Shown: positions 43,504-54,541 of the stretch, piece after piece
Layout of the letters: the number at the start of each line of letters is the position of its first letter
Numbering within the stretch: the first letter of the stretch is position 1
DNA from: Nemertoderma westbladi
Lineage: Eukaryota; Xenacoelomorpha; Nemertodermatida; Nemertodermatidae
Reading direction: 5' to 3'
DNA length: 64,000 nt
Assembly (NCBI GenBank): GCA_032718475.1
Contig: JAUCBJ010006043.1
Span: 1-64,000, forward strand
Notes under the pieces: model-generated
What the model was told of the DNA's origin: nothing
The model's input: the letters and a program-made list of their open reading frames with translations, nothing else
The model's database searches: none
Position numbers and translations under genes: made by a program

Positions 43504-43892
43504 ATTTATTAAATTGTCTAATTAGAAATGTTAATTATTGAACTAAGTGTAAAATTAACTATTTGTGGGATTCGTAATATTCATACTATATCATATGGTT
43601 TTGTTCTAAGTTTTATAATTAAAACAAGGTTTAATTAAGAATTTTAACTTGAGATTTATAGTGAAGTGAAGTTTAAGATCTCAAACTGCACTACATAATA
43701 CGTAAGTTACATTAATTGTATTAACATTTGCGTTAAATTGAAGCTATTCGTATCATTTATGTGAGCATGTAAATATTGTATATTATTATTTTTTAGTATT
43801 TTGGTGACAGTTATCAATATAGTGATACGAATTGATTTTACATATTGTGTTTCAAAAGTAAATAAACTTACATAATACAGTTTACAGGGGAG
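43504..43892 (+). other. BEL-5 3' non-coding region and polypurine tract
   Basis: AT-rich, no ORF; ends ACAGGGGAG directly before the 3' LTR. Confidence 0.75.
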
Positions 43893-44155
43893 TATAGCGT
43901 ACTCATGGTTTTAGAGAATACTATAGTGATTCAATGTATTAAAGATTCCACTAGGTGGTGTTAGCGATGTAAAAGTTTGATTCTTTGCCAAGTTGTGTAG
44001 TATTTATTCAATGGTATATTGTTTTTTCTATTGTTGTTGTGGAGTTAACCTATTGCAAGTATTCAATATGTAAGTTAATTAAATTGTTTTCAAGCTAATA
44101 AATTTATCATTTTATTTTATACATAATTTGTGATCAAAGAGATAAGATCACTAAA
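43893..44155 (+). repeat. BEL-5 3' LTR
   Basis: Same limits as the 5' LTR; one visible difference (GTAGTTATT against GTATTTATT). Followed by ATCCC. Confidence 0.95.
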
Positions 44156-44160
44156 ATCCC

Positions 44161-47100
44161 AGATGTGGACGTTAGGAAGGTATCCATCATAGTAGGAATG
44201 GACTGCCCAACGGCCCACGAAAGAATGCAAACGGTCTTCGGCGAAGACAAGCAGTGTGACCCGGTGGCGATATTAACACCATTCGGGTGGACGATGAGTG
44301 GCCCAATCAAGAGCAAGATACCGTTTAGGATGTCGGAGACATCAGGATGCATGTTCGCGGGAACAATGCAGGAAATGAGTGATGAGAGAGCAGAAGAGCA
44401 ACTTAAAAGACTGCTCAGACAGGATTTTGAAGGATTAAAGGAGACCGGGGTCGGGACCTCGGTAGAAGACAAGCAGGCTTTACAAAGTGTGGAGGAATCG
44501 ATGACATGCGATGAGGGGCGGTACACCATAGGAATGGTGTGGAAACTACCGAAGTTACCACTGCCCGATAATAGAGGGATGGTACTCACGAGACTCCGCA
44601 AGCTGAAACAAACACTAAAACGGAGCCCCGAGAAGAATGAGTACATCCACAGAACAATTAAGAAGTACGTCGAGAAAGGATGGGCCGTGGAGTTACCGGT
44701 CGACGAGCCGAACACGGACAGGACATATTACCTGCCACTCCACGTGGCTTTAGACCCAAAGAAAGGTAAACTGCGGGTGGTAGTTGACGCATCGGCAAAG
44801 ACCAACGGAAAATGCTTAAACGACTATCTGTTAGAAGGTCCAAACATATATAACTCGGGCATAGAGGTCCTACTTAGATTTAGGAATGGGAAACACGCCT
44901 TCACGTGTGACATAGAAGGCATGTTCAACCAAGTCCGTGTAACGGAGGAAGATAGCGACAGTCAACGCTTCTTATGGTATAACAGCGAGGAAGAACCGTC
45001 GATAATACCGGCATATAAGATGGTAGTACAAAACATGGGAGCCAAGTCGTCTTCATTTACGACGACTATGGCAGTGAGAGATACAGTGAAGGGGAAGGAA
45101 GATAGATACAGCACTAGGGCCGTCGATATGATTCGACGCGGCTTCTACGTAGACGACGGAATGGAGTCTGGAAATACGGTTAAAGAGATACTGGACACAG
45201 GGCGCGAGGTTCGCGACATCCTAAAAGGATCCGGCTTTAACCTGACCAAATTCCAATCCAGTTCGGAAGAATTTATCAAGGCGATAGAGGACAAGAGACC
45301 AGAATCGACCATGGATAATCCCACAACAGCCAAAGGGCAGGACATGGCGAACAAGAGAACAGAATCTCAACAGAAGGCATTGGGAATCGTGTGGAACAGG
45401 GAGACAGACGAACTGAAGTATCAGCTGAGCCAGGAGGGCGCAGACATCCACACGAAGAGGGGCTATGTATCGTATATAGCAAGGATATACGATCCCCTAG
45501 GCCTAGCATCCCCATTATTAGTCACGGGGAAACAGATACTCAAGAGAGTATACAAATTGAAGGATGAGTGGGACGTAGAGGTACCAGAGGAAATCAAGAA
45601 ACAGTGGAGTAAGTGGACAGGAGACTTGGAGAAGATGGGAACATACAACATGCCACGAGTGTATTTCCCGGATGGGAACATGACGAATCTGGACCTACAC
45701 ATGTTCTCCGATGCGTCGTTGGAGGCGTACGGAGCGGCACTCTATTTAGTACAACGAGAGGGGGCTCATAAGCCCAGACTGGCCTTTAGCAAAGCAAAGT
45801 CAACGCCGCCAGATTCAGCATCAGTTCCCAAGTTAGAATTGACAGCTGCGAGACTAGGAGTTAGAGCCACAGCCTACCTAGTGGATACTATTCCCAACAT
45901 AGTGGAGACACACTACTGGACGGACTCCATGGTAGTGCTTGGTTGGCTACATAACGAAAGGACGAGATACCCAATATTCGTCGCGAATAGAGTGGACGAA
46001 ATAAGGGTGACGACAGAGCTAGGAAGGTGGCACTACTGCCCTACGGACGAGAACCCAGCGGACTTGTTATCGAGGGGCATGGCACGCCACACTTTCTTGA
46101 AGAAGGAAGTATTGTGGCAACACGGGCCACAATTTCTGAGCGATAAGGAGGCCTGGCCGCCGATGAGAAAGGTGGACCCGGGCTCAGAAGTAGTGTCAGA
46201 AGGAGAAGAGGCAGATTCAGAGGGAGAAGAGATATACTCCCAGATGGTGAGGGAGATAAGGGACGTGCAACCTAGACCAGAAGAACTGTGCGATAACCCG
46301 ACGGATAAACTCCTCAGCTACAGCTCTAGTTGGTATAAGACCAAGAAATTAGTGGCGTACTGGAGAGCCTTCGGGAATTTCCTCGCGGGAGTCGGCAAAG
46401 ACAAGAAGATCAGGACATCCATAGTTCTGGAAGGAGCGGCCAAGGCAGTCATCCGCTATGAACAACGGAAGAACTATGGCGACGAGGTGGAACGCGTCGG
46501 TAAGCAACAGCATCTTCGACGGGACAGCGAGCTGATCACGCTGTCACCACAACTTAATGATGACGGGATTCTAGTAATGAACTCTAGTGTGGGATACAAC
46601 AATAGCATCGTGGTACCACCGAAGCCCATCATCATCCCTACAGGATCGCCGATAGTCCACCAGATTATCTGGGACTCCCATAAGTCAATATTGCACGGAG
46701 GCACCAACCGAACCCTCACGGAGATAAGGAGGACCTTTTGGGTCAAACAGTTGAGGAAGAAGGTAAAAGCGGTAGTGGGGCAGTGCCAGACCTGCCGACA
46801 AGCGAAGAAGGAGAGAGCCATACAAGAGATGGCACCACTACCAGCGAGTAGAGTAAGACAGCACGACCCGCCATTTACGCATTGCGGTGTGGACATGTTC
46901 GGGCCGATAAAGATCAAAGTGATGCGACACACGGAGAAACGCTATGGCATTATCTTCGTATGCAACAACACACGGGCAGTAGGGATAGAACTCACCCAAG
47001 ATGCAACCGCATCAGCATTCATTAATGCTTTAGAAAGGTTTAGAGACCGCAAAGGTGGGACGATCGCAGTGATATACAGCGACAATGGCACCAATTTTGT

Positions 47101-47788
47101 GGGGGCAGAGAACGAGATGGCAGAGGCCTTGGATATCCTGGAAGGAGAAGAAGTCAGGGCAGCCATGAGGCGACGACAAGTAAAGTGGGAGAGAAGGACG
47201 CCGTATGCACCACATACACTAGGGTGCGTCGAGAGACTGGTGGGCAGTTCGAAGCGTCTTATGACGAAATTAATGAACACCCATATGGTCACAGAGGACG
47301 TCTTGAGAACAGTATTAGCGAAGTGTGAGGATATCATTAATAGCAGACCACTATATCCGGAGAATGATGACCCTGAGTCACTAGACGTGCTGACGCCTAG
47401 CCATTTTCTAATGGAAAGACCAGCGACCATCGATATGCGGGGTGTAGATCCAGACGACATACACTCCCGCCAAAGTTGGAAAGTCGCTAAAGCAATAAGC
47501 GCAGAGTATTGGAGGAGGTGGGTAGAAGAATACCTACCCACGCTCCATAAAAGAAGCAAGTGGAGGAAGCCGAATAGGGAGTTAAGAGTAGGAGATCTCG
47601 TAATCGTTACGGATGATACTATCATCAACAACCAGTGGCGGTTGGCGAGAGTTGTAGGCACTTACTCCGATGAGGACGGAAGAGTCCGATCGGTAGAAGT
47701 GCGGATAGGTGGTAAGATAGGTGCGAAGGACAGAAAAACCTACAGGAGAGCTGTAGGGAAATGCTGTCTGTTAGAAGGGGCACCTTAG
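44161..47788 (+). CDS. BEL-4 pol: RT, RNase H and integrase
   Basis: Continues the gag-protease frame after the BEL-5 insertion; open throughout to 47788. Counting from GTG 44165: GMDCP (11-15), GWTMSGP (41-47), RT motif A region CDIEGMF (248-254), QNMGAKSSSF (289-298), catalytic YVDD (328-331), RNase H from LHMFSDASLEAYGAAL (511-526) to NPADLLSRG (630-638), the integrase zinc region with H839, H844, C874 and C877, and core residues D910 (CGVD), D973 (YSDNG) and E1023 (CVERL). The C-terminus ends GKCCLLEG. All catalytic residues I looked for are present, so pol would be functional but for the insertion. Confidence 0.93.
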
Positions 47789-48679
47789 TGGAGTTAGAGA
47801 AGAGTTTAGTCGTCCAAGCTTTGGACTGAGGGGGGTGGGATTGAGGGCGAGACGCCCTTCCCACACAAAAAAAAAATAGAAAATAAAAATAAAATAATAG
47901 TACATAGTAGGTACGCAGTTAGTAGGCAGAAGTTAGTCAGTAAGAAGGTACGTAGTACCTAGAGTACGTAGTTAAGAGGTACGTAGTACCTAGAGTTAGT
48001 TAGTTAGTTAGGAGGTACGTAGTACCGTTAGTTAGGAGAGAGTTAAAGGGTACGTAGTACCGCTAGTTAGGAGAGAGTTAGAAGGTACATAGTACCGTGA
48101 GTTAGAGGGTACGTAGTACCGTTAGTTAGAGAGTTAGAGGGTACGTAGTACCGCTAGTTAGAGAGTTAGAGGGTACGTAGTACCGCTAGTTAGAGAGTTA
48201 GAGGGTACGTAGTACCGTTAGTTAGAGAGTTAGAGGGTACGTAGTACCGTTAGTTAGAGAGTTAGAGGGTACGTAGTACCGTTAGTTAGAGAGCAGTGAG
48301 AGGGTACGTAGTACCGTTAGTTAGAGAAGAGTTAGAGGGTACGTAGTACCATTAGTTAGTTAAAGAGAGCAAGAGTTAGTTAGAAAGTACGTAGTACTAG
48401 TTAGTGAGAGATAGAGATAGAGGTAGTAGGGTATATAAAAGATATAGATATTAGTTAGCAGTTAGTAGCGAGAGGGGGGCATATGAGTACAGCTGGGTAA
48501 ATCGTGTGGCCACGCGACGCATACTGCTGTACTGCACAGGCCCACAGAGTAGGCCAGAATGTGGATTAGGAGATAGAATAATCCATAGGCAGTAGCAAGT
48601 AATAGGAAACAGTAAGGTAGTAGGATTAAAATCAGATCAAAACAAATAGGATAGATAGGGCTAAGAAGGGGAACAAATT
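47789..48679 (+). repeat. BEL-4 spacer with a ~33-bp minisatellite
   Basis: From about 47920 to 48425, about a dozen units built on GAGGGTACGTAGTACCGTTA with GTTAGAGA filler. 48430-48679 is unrecognised and purine-rich. No ORF. Confidence 0.85.
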
Positions 48680-49731
48680 ATGGTAACAGTAATAAGAAAA
48701 TATAGGCTATTTAACTCAGAAATTCAGAAAGAGATAGGCCATCGAACTGAACTTAAACCACCTAAACCCATCACTCATCACGTTTGCGCCTTGGCAAGGC
48801 ACCACCTACTGGTGAGCGATCGGGCAGAGTTCGAGATGGCAGGCAAACTAGATGGGAGAGGAGAGAAGCAGAAGAGAGGGAGGAGGAAGCTAGGGCGCAG
48901 AGCTACGGCTTTGAGGAACAAACGACCTTAGACGAACTTCGTTGGGCTTCGTCAGGGAGTTCGGGGGAGTCTCTAGGGAAAGAACTGGGGTGGACGGTGG
49001 GATCACTGAGACAGTCGACGTCGGGATTGCAAGCGATGCCCATACCAGCGGGCGCCGAGGGCGATCAACCGCAAAGGAAGCTAGGGGAGCTTGAGGAATG
49101 GAGAGTTACGGGCAAGAACCAAGGTGGGAAGGGACATAGTGGGTCCACCGAGATACCGGGGTTGGGACCACTGCGAGAGGAGGACGAGGACGACGACGAG
49201 TTCGGAGAGATGCCGCCCATCGAGAGGATAGGCCACTCGGACACGGACTGGGTTGGCGGGAGGGTGGTGACGGCCAGTGGGGCGAGAGCCTTCTGGGACA
49301 AACCCGGCAAGCGGGCCTGGGTGCACGAGGGGCCGGCGATGGATTTCGCCGGGAGCACTATCAGGTTGGGCAAGCAACCGGGGACGGCACCACGGGTAGT
49401 ATTCGGAGAGACGATGCCCGGGAGGGGCGAGGAGATCGACGTAGACAGGGACGCTAACGTCCAGAAGTTCGCCTATCAGCGACTCCACAGACCGCGGAGA
49501 TCGCTTGGGATGAAAGACGACGTGGGGCGGGAGACATTGGTACTCGGTTGCGACTACTGTGGGAGACAGACCCACCAGGAAAGGAGCTGTTTGTACCGGT
49601 TCCAGAAAGGGACCAGCTGTCTCTACTGCCACGAGACGAGCCACAGGATGGGAGCGTGTCCACGGTTGCAGAACCGATGTCCGAAGTGCAACTTTCGGGG
49701 ACACCACGGACGCCAAGGAGGGATGGACTGA
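48680..49731 (+). CDS. BEL-4 accessory ORF with zinc knuckles
   Basis: Function unknown. The main frame covers 48784-49731 (315 codons). An ATG at 48680 in an overlapping frame is the more credible start, with a frame change near 48880, but that is inferred. The N-terminal half is charged and low complexity; a DEDDDEF-type acidic run is central (near 49190). The end holds CDYCGRQTHQERSC, CLYCHETSHRMGAC (CX2CX4HX4C) and CPKCNFRGHH. The spacing and words match the BEL-1 accessory ORF (CPYCATSGHDVSVCPILYNL, CTTCGFRGH), but no exonuclease-like part is visible and the last knuckle lacks its final Cys. It lies between pol and the polypurine tract. No signal peptide or membrane helix. Confidence 0.75.
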
Positions 49732-50420
49732 GGCTTTGATGTAGTGCGCCTGGAAGGCGCCACGCGAGACGTGCGAACTATGTACAAATTTAATTAATGT
49801 AAATAATCATATAAGTACAATTTGTATGTACGTACGTAGTAATCAGTAATCTACAAATATATACGTTCGGAGTAAGTACTATAGTCATACAACCTTTCTC
49901 AATTAGCTACTGGGACTGGGGGGTAAACTGACTATGGCACTATGGACGAGACACCAGACGATCTCACACTTCTTGAGTGCGACGGCATGGGAAGGGGGGT
50001 GAGATTCGTCAGAAGGGATGAGGTAGTCAAAGTGGGGTTGAGGGATGGAGTAATAGTGCGGAGTGCGGAGAGAGTGCGGATGCAATTCTAGTGTGGGGGG
50101 GAGGAATAAGAGGCTGAGTGAGGGACAAGGAAGTCCGAGAGTTAGAGCGGGAGAGAGGAGAGTCCATATGAGAGAAGAGTAGAGTCAGGGCGAAAGTGTT
50201 GGGGAAACAAAATCGTGTGAGAGGTGAGCACGGTCGGCCCGACATGGGACGCCAGGCGTACAGGGTAGCATTATCATACCCATAGGGAGCGGCCTGGAAA
50301 GCCGGCTCCGAGAGAAAAGAATTCCACCCCACACCCGATACTAGATCGGGATCCAGCGGGATTGTAGCGCACTTTGAGGTGGATGCTATCTTCTCACCAG
50401 GAAGATAGCATGGGGGGGAG
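49732..50420 (+). other. BEL-4 3' non-coding region and polypurine tract
   Basis: No convincing ORF. G-rich stretches; ends GGGGGGGAG immediately before the LTR. Confidence 0.75.
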
Positions 50421-50949
50421 TGTTAGCTTATTCAATCCCGCTAACACCCCATAAAGTTAAGCCGATAAGCAATATTGGGGGCCACGAGATTGGGTGATCA
50501 CCAACTCATGTCACCCCAACAAAATGGGAAGGAGAAACACAATAAGGGTCAGGGGCCAAACCCCTAACAGAGAGAGAACAGGTGGAGTGAACGGGAACAC
50601 TCCAAAGGGCGCCAACAAGGGTATCAACCAATCAGAGGGGGGAAAGGCATCGATTAGGTAGAGTAACAAGGCCAACCCGTGCAATATAGCCAGTTGGCAG
50701 TAATCATTTTACTCAGTTATCTCAGTATCATATTGGTGCTAGTTAGGTTAGTTAGTTTAGCTAGGGAAGGACCGGGACTTTAATTACCGTATCCCGCCTT
50801 CCGTGTACGACATCATATATCTATATCTGTATCTTATACCTGAACATTATACGCGACAAACAACGTAAACCCTTTCACTCTTCACACACGGCGGGGACGC
50901 GTGAATTAACAAACCGGATAAACCGGGATCCTCCCTGGATCCCGTCACA
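50421..50949 (+). repeat. BEL-4 3' LTR
   Basis: Starts TGTTAGCTTATTC and ends CCCGTCACA; followed by AACAA, the right copy of the target duplication. About eight substitutions against the 5' LTR by eye. Confidence 0.95.
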
Positions 50950-51026
50950 AACAACCTCTGATTAAAAGTAAATGACTGTCGTGTAGGTAGTGTACCAATA
51001 TTCAGTATTCTTAATCATAGAACTTA

Positions 51027-51123
51027 GATAGATAGATAGATAGATTTATTTATACATTATGTAAAAACAATAACAAATACACCAAACAATGTACCGGTAT
51101 AAAGGTATTGTCCAACATAACAC
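51027..51123 (-). mobile_element. LINE-a 3' tail
   Basis: Matches 6575-6680: on the minus strand it ends in an ATCT microsatellite. Only about 97 bp before it meets the hairpin array, so a severely truncated insertion or a break at the array. Confidence 0.85.
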
Positions 51124-51553
51124 ATAGACTATGCCTCAGTGAGGCATAGTCTAAGCCTCAGTGAGTCATAGTCTATGCCTCAGTGAGGCATAGTCTATGC
51201 CTCAGTGAGTCATAGTCTATGCCTCAGTGCCCCAGTGAGGCATAGTCTATGCCTCAGTGAGGCATAGTCTATGCCTCAGTGAGTCATAGTCTATGCCTCA
51301 GTGCCTCAGTGAGGCATAGTCTATGCCTCAGTGCCTCAGTGAAGCATAGTCTATGCCTCAGTGAGTCATAGTCTATGCCTCAGTGCCTCAGTGAGGCAGA
51401 GTCTATGCCTCAGTGAGGCATAGTCTATGCCTCAGTGCCTCAATGAGGCATAGTCTATGCCTCAGTGAGGCATAGTCTATGCCTCAGTGCCTCAATGAGG
51501 CATAGTCTATGCCTCAGTGAGTCATAGTCTATGCCTCAGTGAGGCATAGTCTG
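51124..51553. repeat. Tandem array of short inverted repeats
   Basis: About 20 units of CTATGCCTCAGTGAGGCATA type. Each unit is itself a near-perfect inverted repeat with ATGCCTC and GAGGCAT arms around AGT. Variants GAGTCATAG and inserted AGTGCCTC occur. The pattern would form a row of hairpins in single-stranded DNA or RNA. No spacers of the CRISPR kind. Confidence 0.92.
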
Positions 51554-51619
51554 TGTCAGGTCTTAAATGAGAGTCTTACAAATTCGAACGTCAACGAACA
51601 AATTCGATGGTTACTGTTA

Positions 51620-51690
51620 CACTTTGGTGTAGTGGTTGCATTAAATTCACATCTCCCGTATGTCATGGGTTCGATCCCTGCATGAACCAG
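51620..51690 (+). repeat. tRNA-like (SINE or pseudo-tRNA) segment
   Basis: An A-box-like TGGTGTAGTGG at 51625-51635 and a B-box GGTTCGATCCC near 51668-51678, spaced as in RNA polymerase III internal promoters. A short stem with a seven-base loop between ACAT and ATGT sits between them. The acceptor and T stems do not pair well, so this is not a functional tRNA. Confidence 0.45.
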
Positions 51691-51782
51691 GGCAGTTTTC
51701 GTTCGGTCAGCAATAGGCCTAACGTTGCAAAATGTAGTATTATTGCCTAGTAACCAATTCATGGCTACCATATGGTTTTCAC

Positions 51783-53093
51783 TTTGAGACATTTCGCCCT
51801 CTAGCGGCAGACTGGGGAACTTCAGACTACTCTGTGACTCCGCAAAAAATATAGCCCATATTGTAATAGATACCGATTGAGGGGTCAAAATTAAGTAATA
51901 ATATATCTAAATAAGTCTCAAACATCTTGCCTCATGGCTCGCCCCTTAGAACTTGTTCGCGCTTTTAGACCTAATTTAGGTGTCTTTTAGTTTGTAAATC
52001 GACTTTAGCCTACGACGAGTATTTGATACACTACATTAGCCGAAGCCAGCCTATGCGCGATCATTCACCCGCTGGATATACCCGGGAGACTGGATTCGGG
52101 GGCTCTGACCTTATTGCGGTGTAGGCCTATTGTATTATTCGATTGATCGTTAATATATAATCTCTGACAAATATTATTCACTTTTGGGAAATATTAACAG
52201 TTCCCTTTGGACGTGGCGCTCTAAATATATAAACAGAGCTATGACTTACACTAAACACAACGGGATGGCTAATGATTCACGTATAAGGCGCATTCTTTAG
52301 GAGATGCTTTGTTATCTGTCACAGTCATGCACACTACCGGTACCGCACAATACTGCACACTGATCTGCCGACCTTCACTAATTTTAGTCACATATAAAGA
52401 GAACAGCAATTGACCCATGTAGTAACTATGAAATAGCATTAGATTCACTCCAAAACCAATATCATATAAGTCGCAATTGCTATATGTAACCGGTCTCTTA
52501 CCTTCAGTATATCAAGAAGATGGGGTTTTATGATTATTTCTTGATATTATCCAAATATAACAATTTTCCATCAACAGATACAATTAATAACCGACAGTAA
52601 ATAGCAGTAAAATAATGCGGTGAAAGATATGTATAGCATTTGACAGGCAGGATAACAGTTATACGTTCCGGTAATCAAAGCCGTTCTAATGTTTTGGCTA
52701 AAGTCTGAAACAGAATAATTCCATAGCCGATGTTCATGGCATCAGGAAAACCAACACACTGAAACCTGTGGGCTGTTGTAGGCAGCTTTCAACACAAAGA
52801 GAAATAGCTCTCATTGGCAGAACTCCAGATTCTATAGGTTCCACGAACGTCTAAATGCCAAACCTCCCTAGCCTTTGCAGCCCATAGCCAACACAAGGCT
52901 AAATCGCTCTGATTGGTCGATCATTGTTCTGATTGGTTAATCGAACAGAACAAACAGCAAATCGGCCAATCAGCCAGCAGAATGCATCACTCGAGCAAGG
53001 CAGTTTTAGAGTATTTGAGCGCATTGAGGGAAAACTGGATTGCGGAGAAAAAGGGCCAGTTACATCCTGCAAAAGCTTTTACACCGCTCCCAG
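51783..53093. repeat. 1.2-kb dispersed repeat, copy A
   Basis: About 51950-53093 matches 61935-63093 almost base for base, and 51790-51935 matches 63165-63310. No ORF of significance; the short frames near 52913-53107 recur in the other copy but have no known domain. Contains several ATTGG/CCAAT boxes at 52810-52985. Element class unknown; no terminal inverted repeat found. Confidence 0.85.
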
Positions 53094-53302
53094 AAAATGG
53101 GATTTAATTCTATAAAATATAAAAAATCACAGTTTCTAAAATATAAAAATACTCTAAACAGTCAGTCTCTCCCGCGCGGACGGCGTTTACGCAGTTTTTT
53201 GAGGCTAGCGAGAGTCCTTTTCTCTTTGGGGCGAGCCACTTTACTAGGAGGGCTATAACTCCTGGGCGAAGGGTGCAATACCATTGCATCAGAAGGTTAG
53301 GG
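53094..53302. other. Unassigned junction
   Basis: No gene. The repeat copy A ends near 53093; a minus-strand ORF stops at 53303. Confidence 0.5.
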
Positions 53303-54541
53303 TTACGGTCTGTGTCTCGTCCATTTCGATATGCTTCTCCTCGAGCTGATTTTCCTCCGCTTGTCGTTGGATGTGTCCGTCCAAAAATTCTCGCGGAGAA
53401 TAGGGTCGTCCAAGTTCGATAACTTCTTAGAGATTCTGGTCACTCTGGTGACAGGTTGTATCGGTGTTAAACCGGGACGATGGCAAGGGTCAAACGGCGA
53501 CATTAAATGTCCGCATCCCAATCCGGCTAGGTAGGATGGGCTAATATCTAGGAAGACCACAACCGGGGTGCCACCGACTAACTCTTCAGGTAACACTAGA
53601 TCTTTGAACAGTGAGTACAGCTCGGGAGGATCCGTCATACTAATAGGATCAAGAGTCTGAGGTCTCACTAGGGAATGAGGAGGTCTGATCGAGTATTCCG
53701 GAACTCTGATCATTGGTTTATTTAAGGATCGTCTGAGTCGAACGAGCGTAGGTGATACGTCAAACAAATTTCGCTCGAAACTCCCGTAAGTATAGCGAGT
53801 AAAACCGTGTTTAGTGCAACGTCTCCGCGGATGTTTAGGTCTTTCCGTTTGTTGGTTGGGTCTAGGGCACCATCGCAATAATACCAAAGATGCACGTCTT
53901 GTAGGGGAAACGCGAGTGATCTCTCTCCAGTTCACAACACTCCCCCATCTGCTCGAAGCCATCTGGTACAACAGGTAGCGGTCGATCGGCGGTAAGATAC
54001 ATCATAGTGGAACAGAGCCGCTTGAGTTCCACCATGCGGTCATGATGTATACCTTGAGGATATCGAGTTTCTAGATTCTGTTGACTGGTAATATTGAGAT
54101 ATGTTTCTCTCAAGAATTCCAGATATTTGTTGAAGTCGCTGCGTTTATCCGGCTCTTCAACATCTTCACTTTCGAGTCGGTTTCGAATAGAATTTTCGTG
54201 TTCGAGTCTCAGTTTATCGTTCCGCTTCCGCTGGGTATGATATTTAAATAAAACCATTTCCCTTTCGGTGTCTATATCGTCCGTATCGTGTAGGTCGATA
54301 GGATGACCAGTAGTTAAGAAGTCCATATACGTACCATTACGATGCGTATAGCGAGCGGTGAATTTTCTATAGTCCAACTCACGCGTGAGCTGCTCTTGGG
54401 ACATTGGTGGTTCAATATAACGACCATCGTCCTCCGCAGCAGTTGGACCAGCATCGCCGCGTATTAAGCTATCAACAAACGCCTGCAACGGTAGAGTATA
54501 TCTCCCCTGACACCAAGATCATCTTCTATCAACTCAGTCAT
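53303..54541 (-). pseudogene. Unidentified ORF downstream of BEL-6 pol, two frame changes
   Basis: I do not recognise this protein. The likely ATG is at 54541 (MTELIEDDLG); a frame change near a GGGG at ~54508 leads to the long frame 54488-53862 and a second near 53880 leads to the frame ending at 53303. About 400 codons in all. The first half is acidic and helical (TQRKRNDKLRLEHENSIRNR); the second is basic and Pro-rich with no zinc knuckle, membrane segment or signal peptide. It lies 3' of BEL-6 pol on the same strand, like the accessory ORFs of BEL-1 and BEL-4, but no LTR confirms that it belongs to BEL-6. It could be an unrelated gene. Confidence 0.5.

Larger units (their letters stand above)
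37526..44155 (+). mobile_element. BEL-5: BEL/Pao retrotransposon inserted in BEL-4 pol
   Basis: 6.63 kb with two 263-bp LTRs (37526-37788, 43893-44155) that differ at one position by eye, and a 5-bp duplication ATCCC (37521-37525, 44156-44160). A primer site TGGCGCCCGATA follows the 5' LTR and a purine tract (ACAGGGGAG) precedes the 3' LTR. The coding region is gag, protease, RT, RNase H and integrase, with three frame breaks. Near-identical LTRs mean a recent insertion, younger than BEL-4. Confidence 0.95.
31863..50949 (+). mobile_element. BEL-4: very long BEL/Pao retrotransposon carrying a nested BEL-5
   Basis: Two 529-bp LTRs (31863-32391, 50421-50949) with TG...CA tips, flanked by AACAA at 31858-31862 and 50950-50954. 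About 19.1 kb including BEL-5, or 12.45 kb without it, which is long for this superfamily. Order: leader, long low-complexity gag, zinc knuckle and protease, pol (RT, RNase H, integrase), a minisatellite spacer, a zinc-knuckle ORF, a polypurine tract (GGGGGGGAG) and the 3' LTR. The LTRs differ at about eight positions by eye (~1.5%). Confidence 0.93.

Noticed and set aside
46942-47661. 239-codon minus-strand frame opposite the BEL-4 integrase
   Set aside because: Antisense shadow with no domain; the plus strand is a clear integrase.
51124-51553. CRISPR-like array
   Set aside because: Units are contiguous with no unique spacers, in a eukaryotic repeat context and without cas genes. The same holds for 47920-48425.
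51620-51690. Functional tRNA gene
   Set aside because: Box sequences are good but the acceptor and T stems do not pair.
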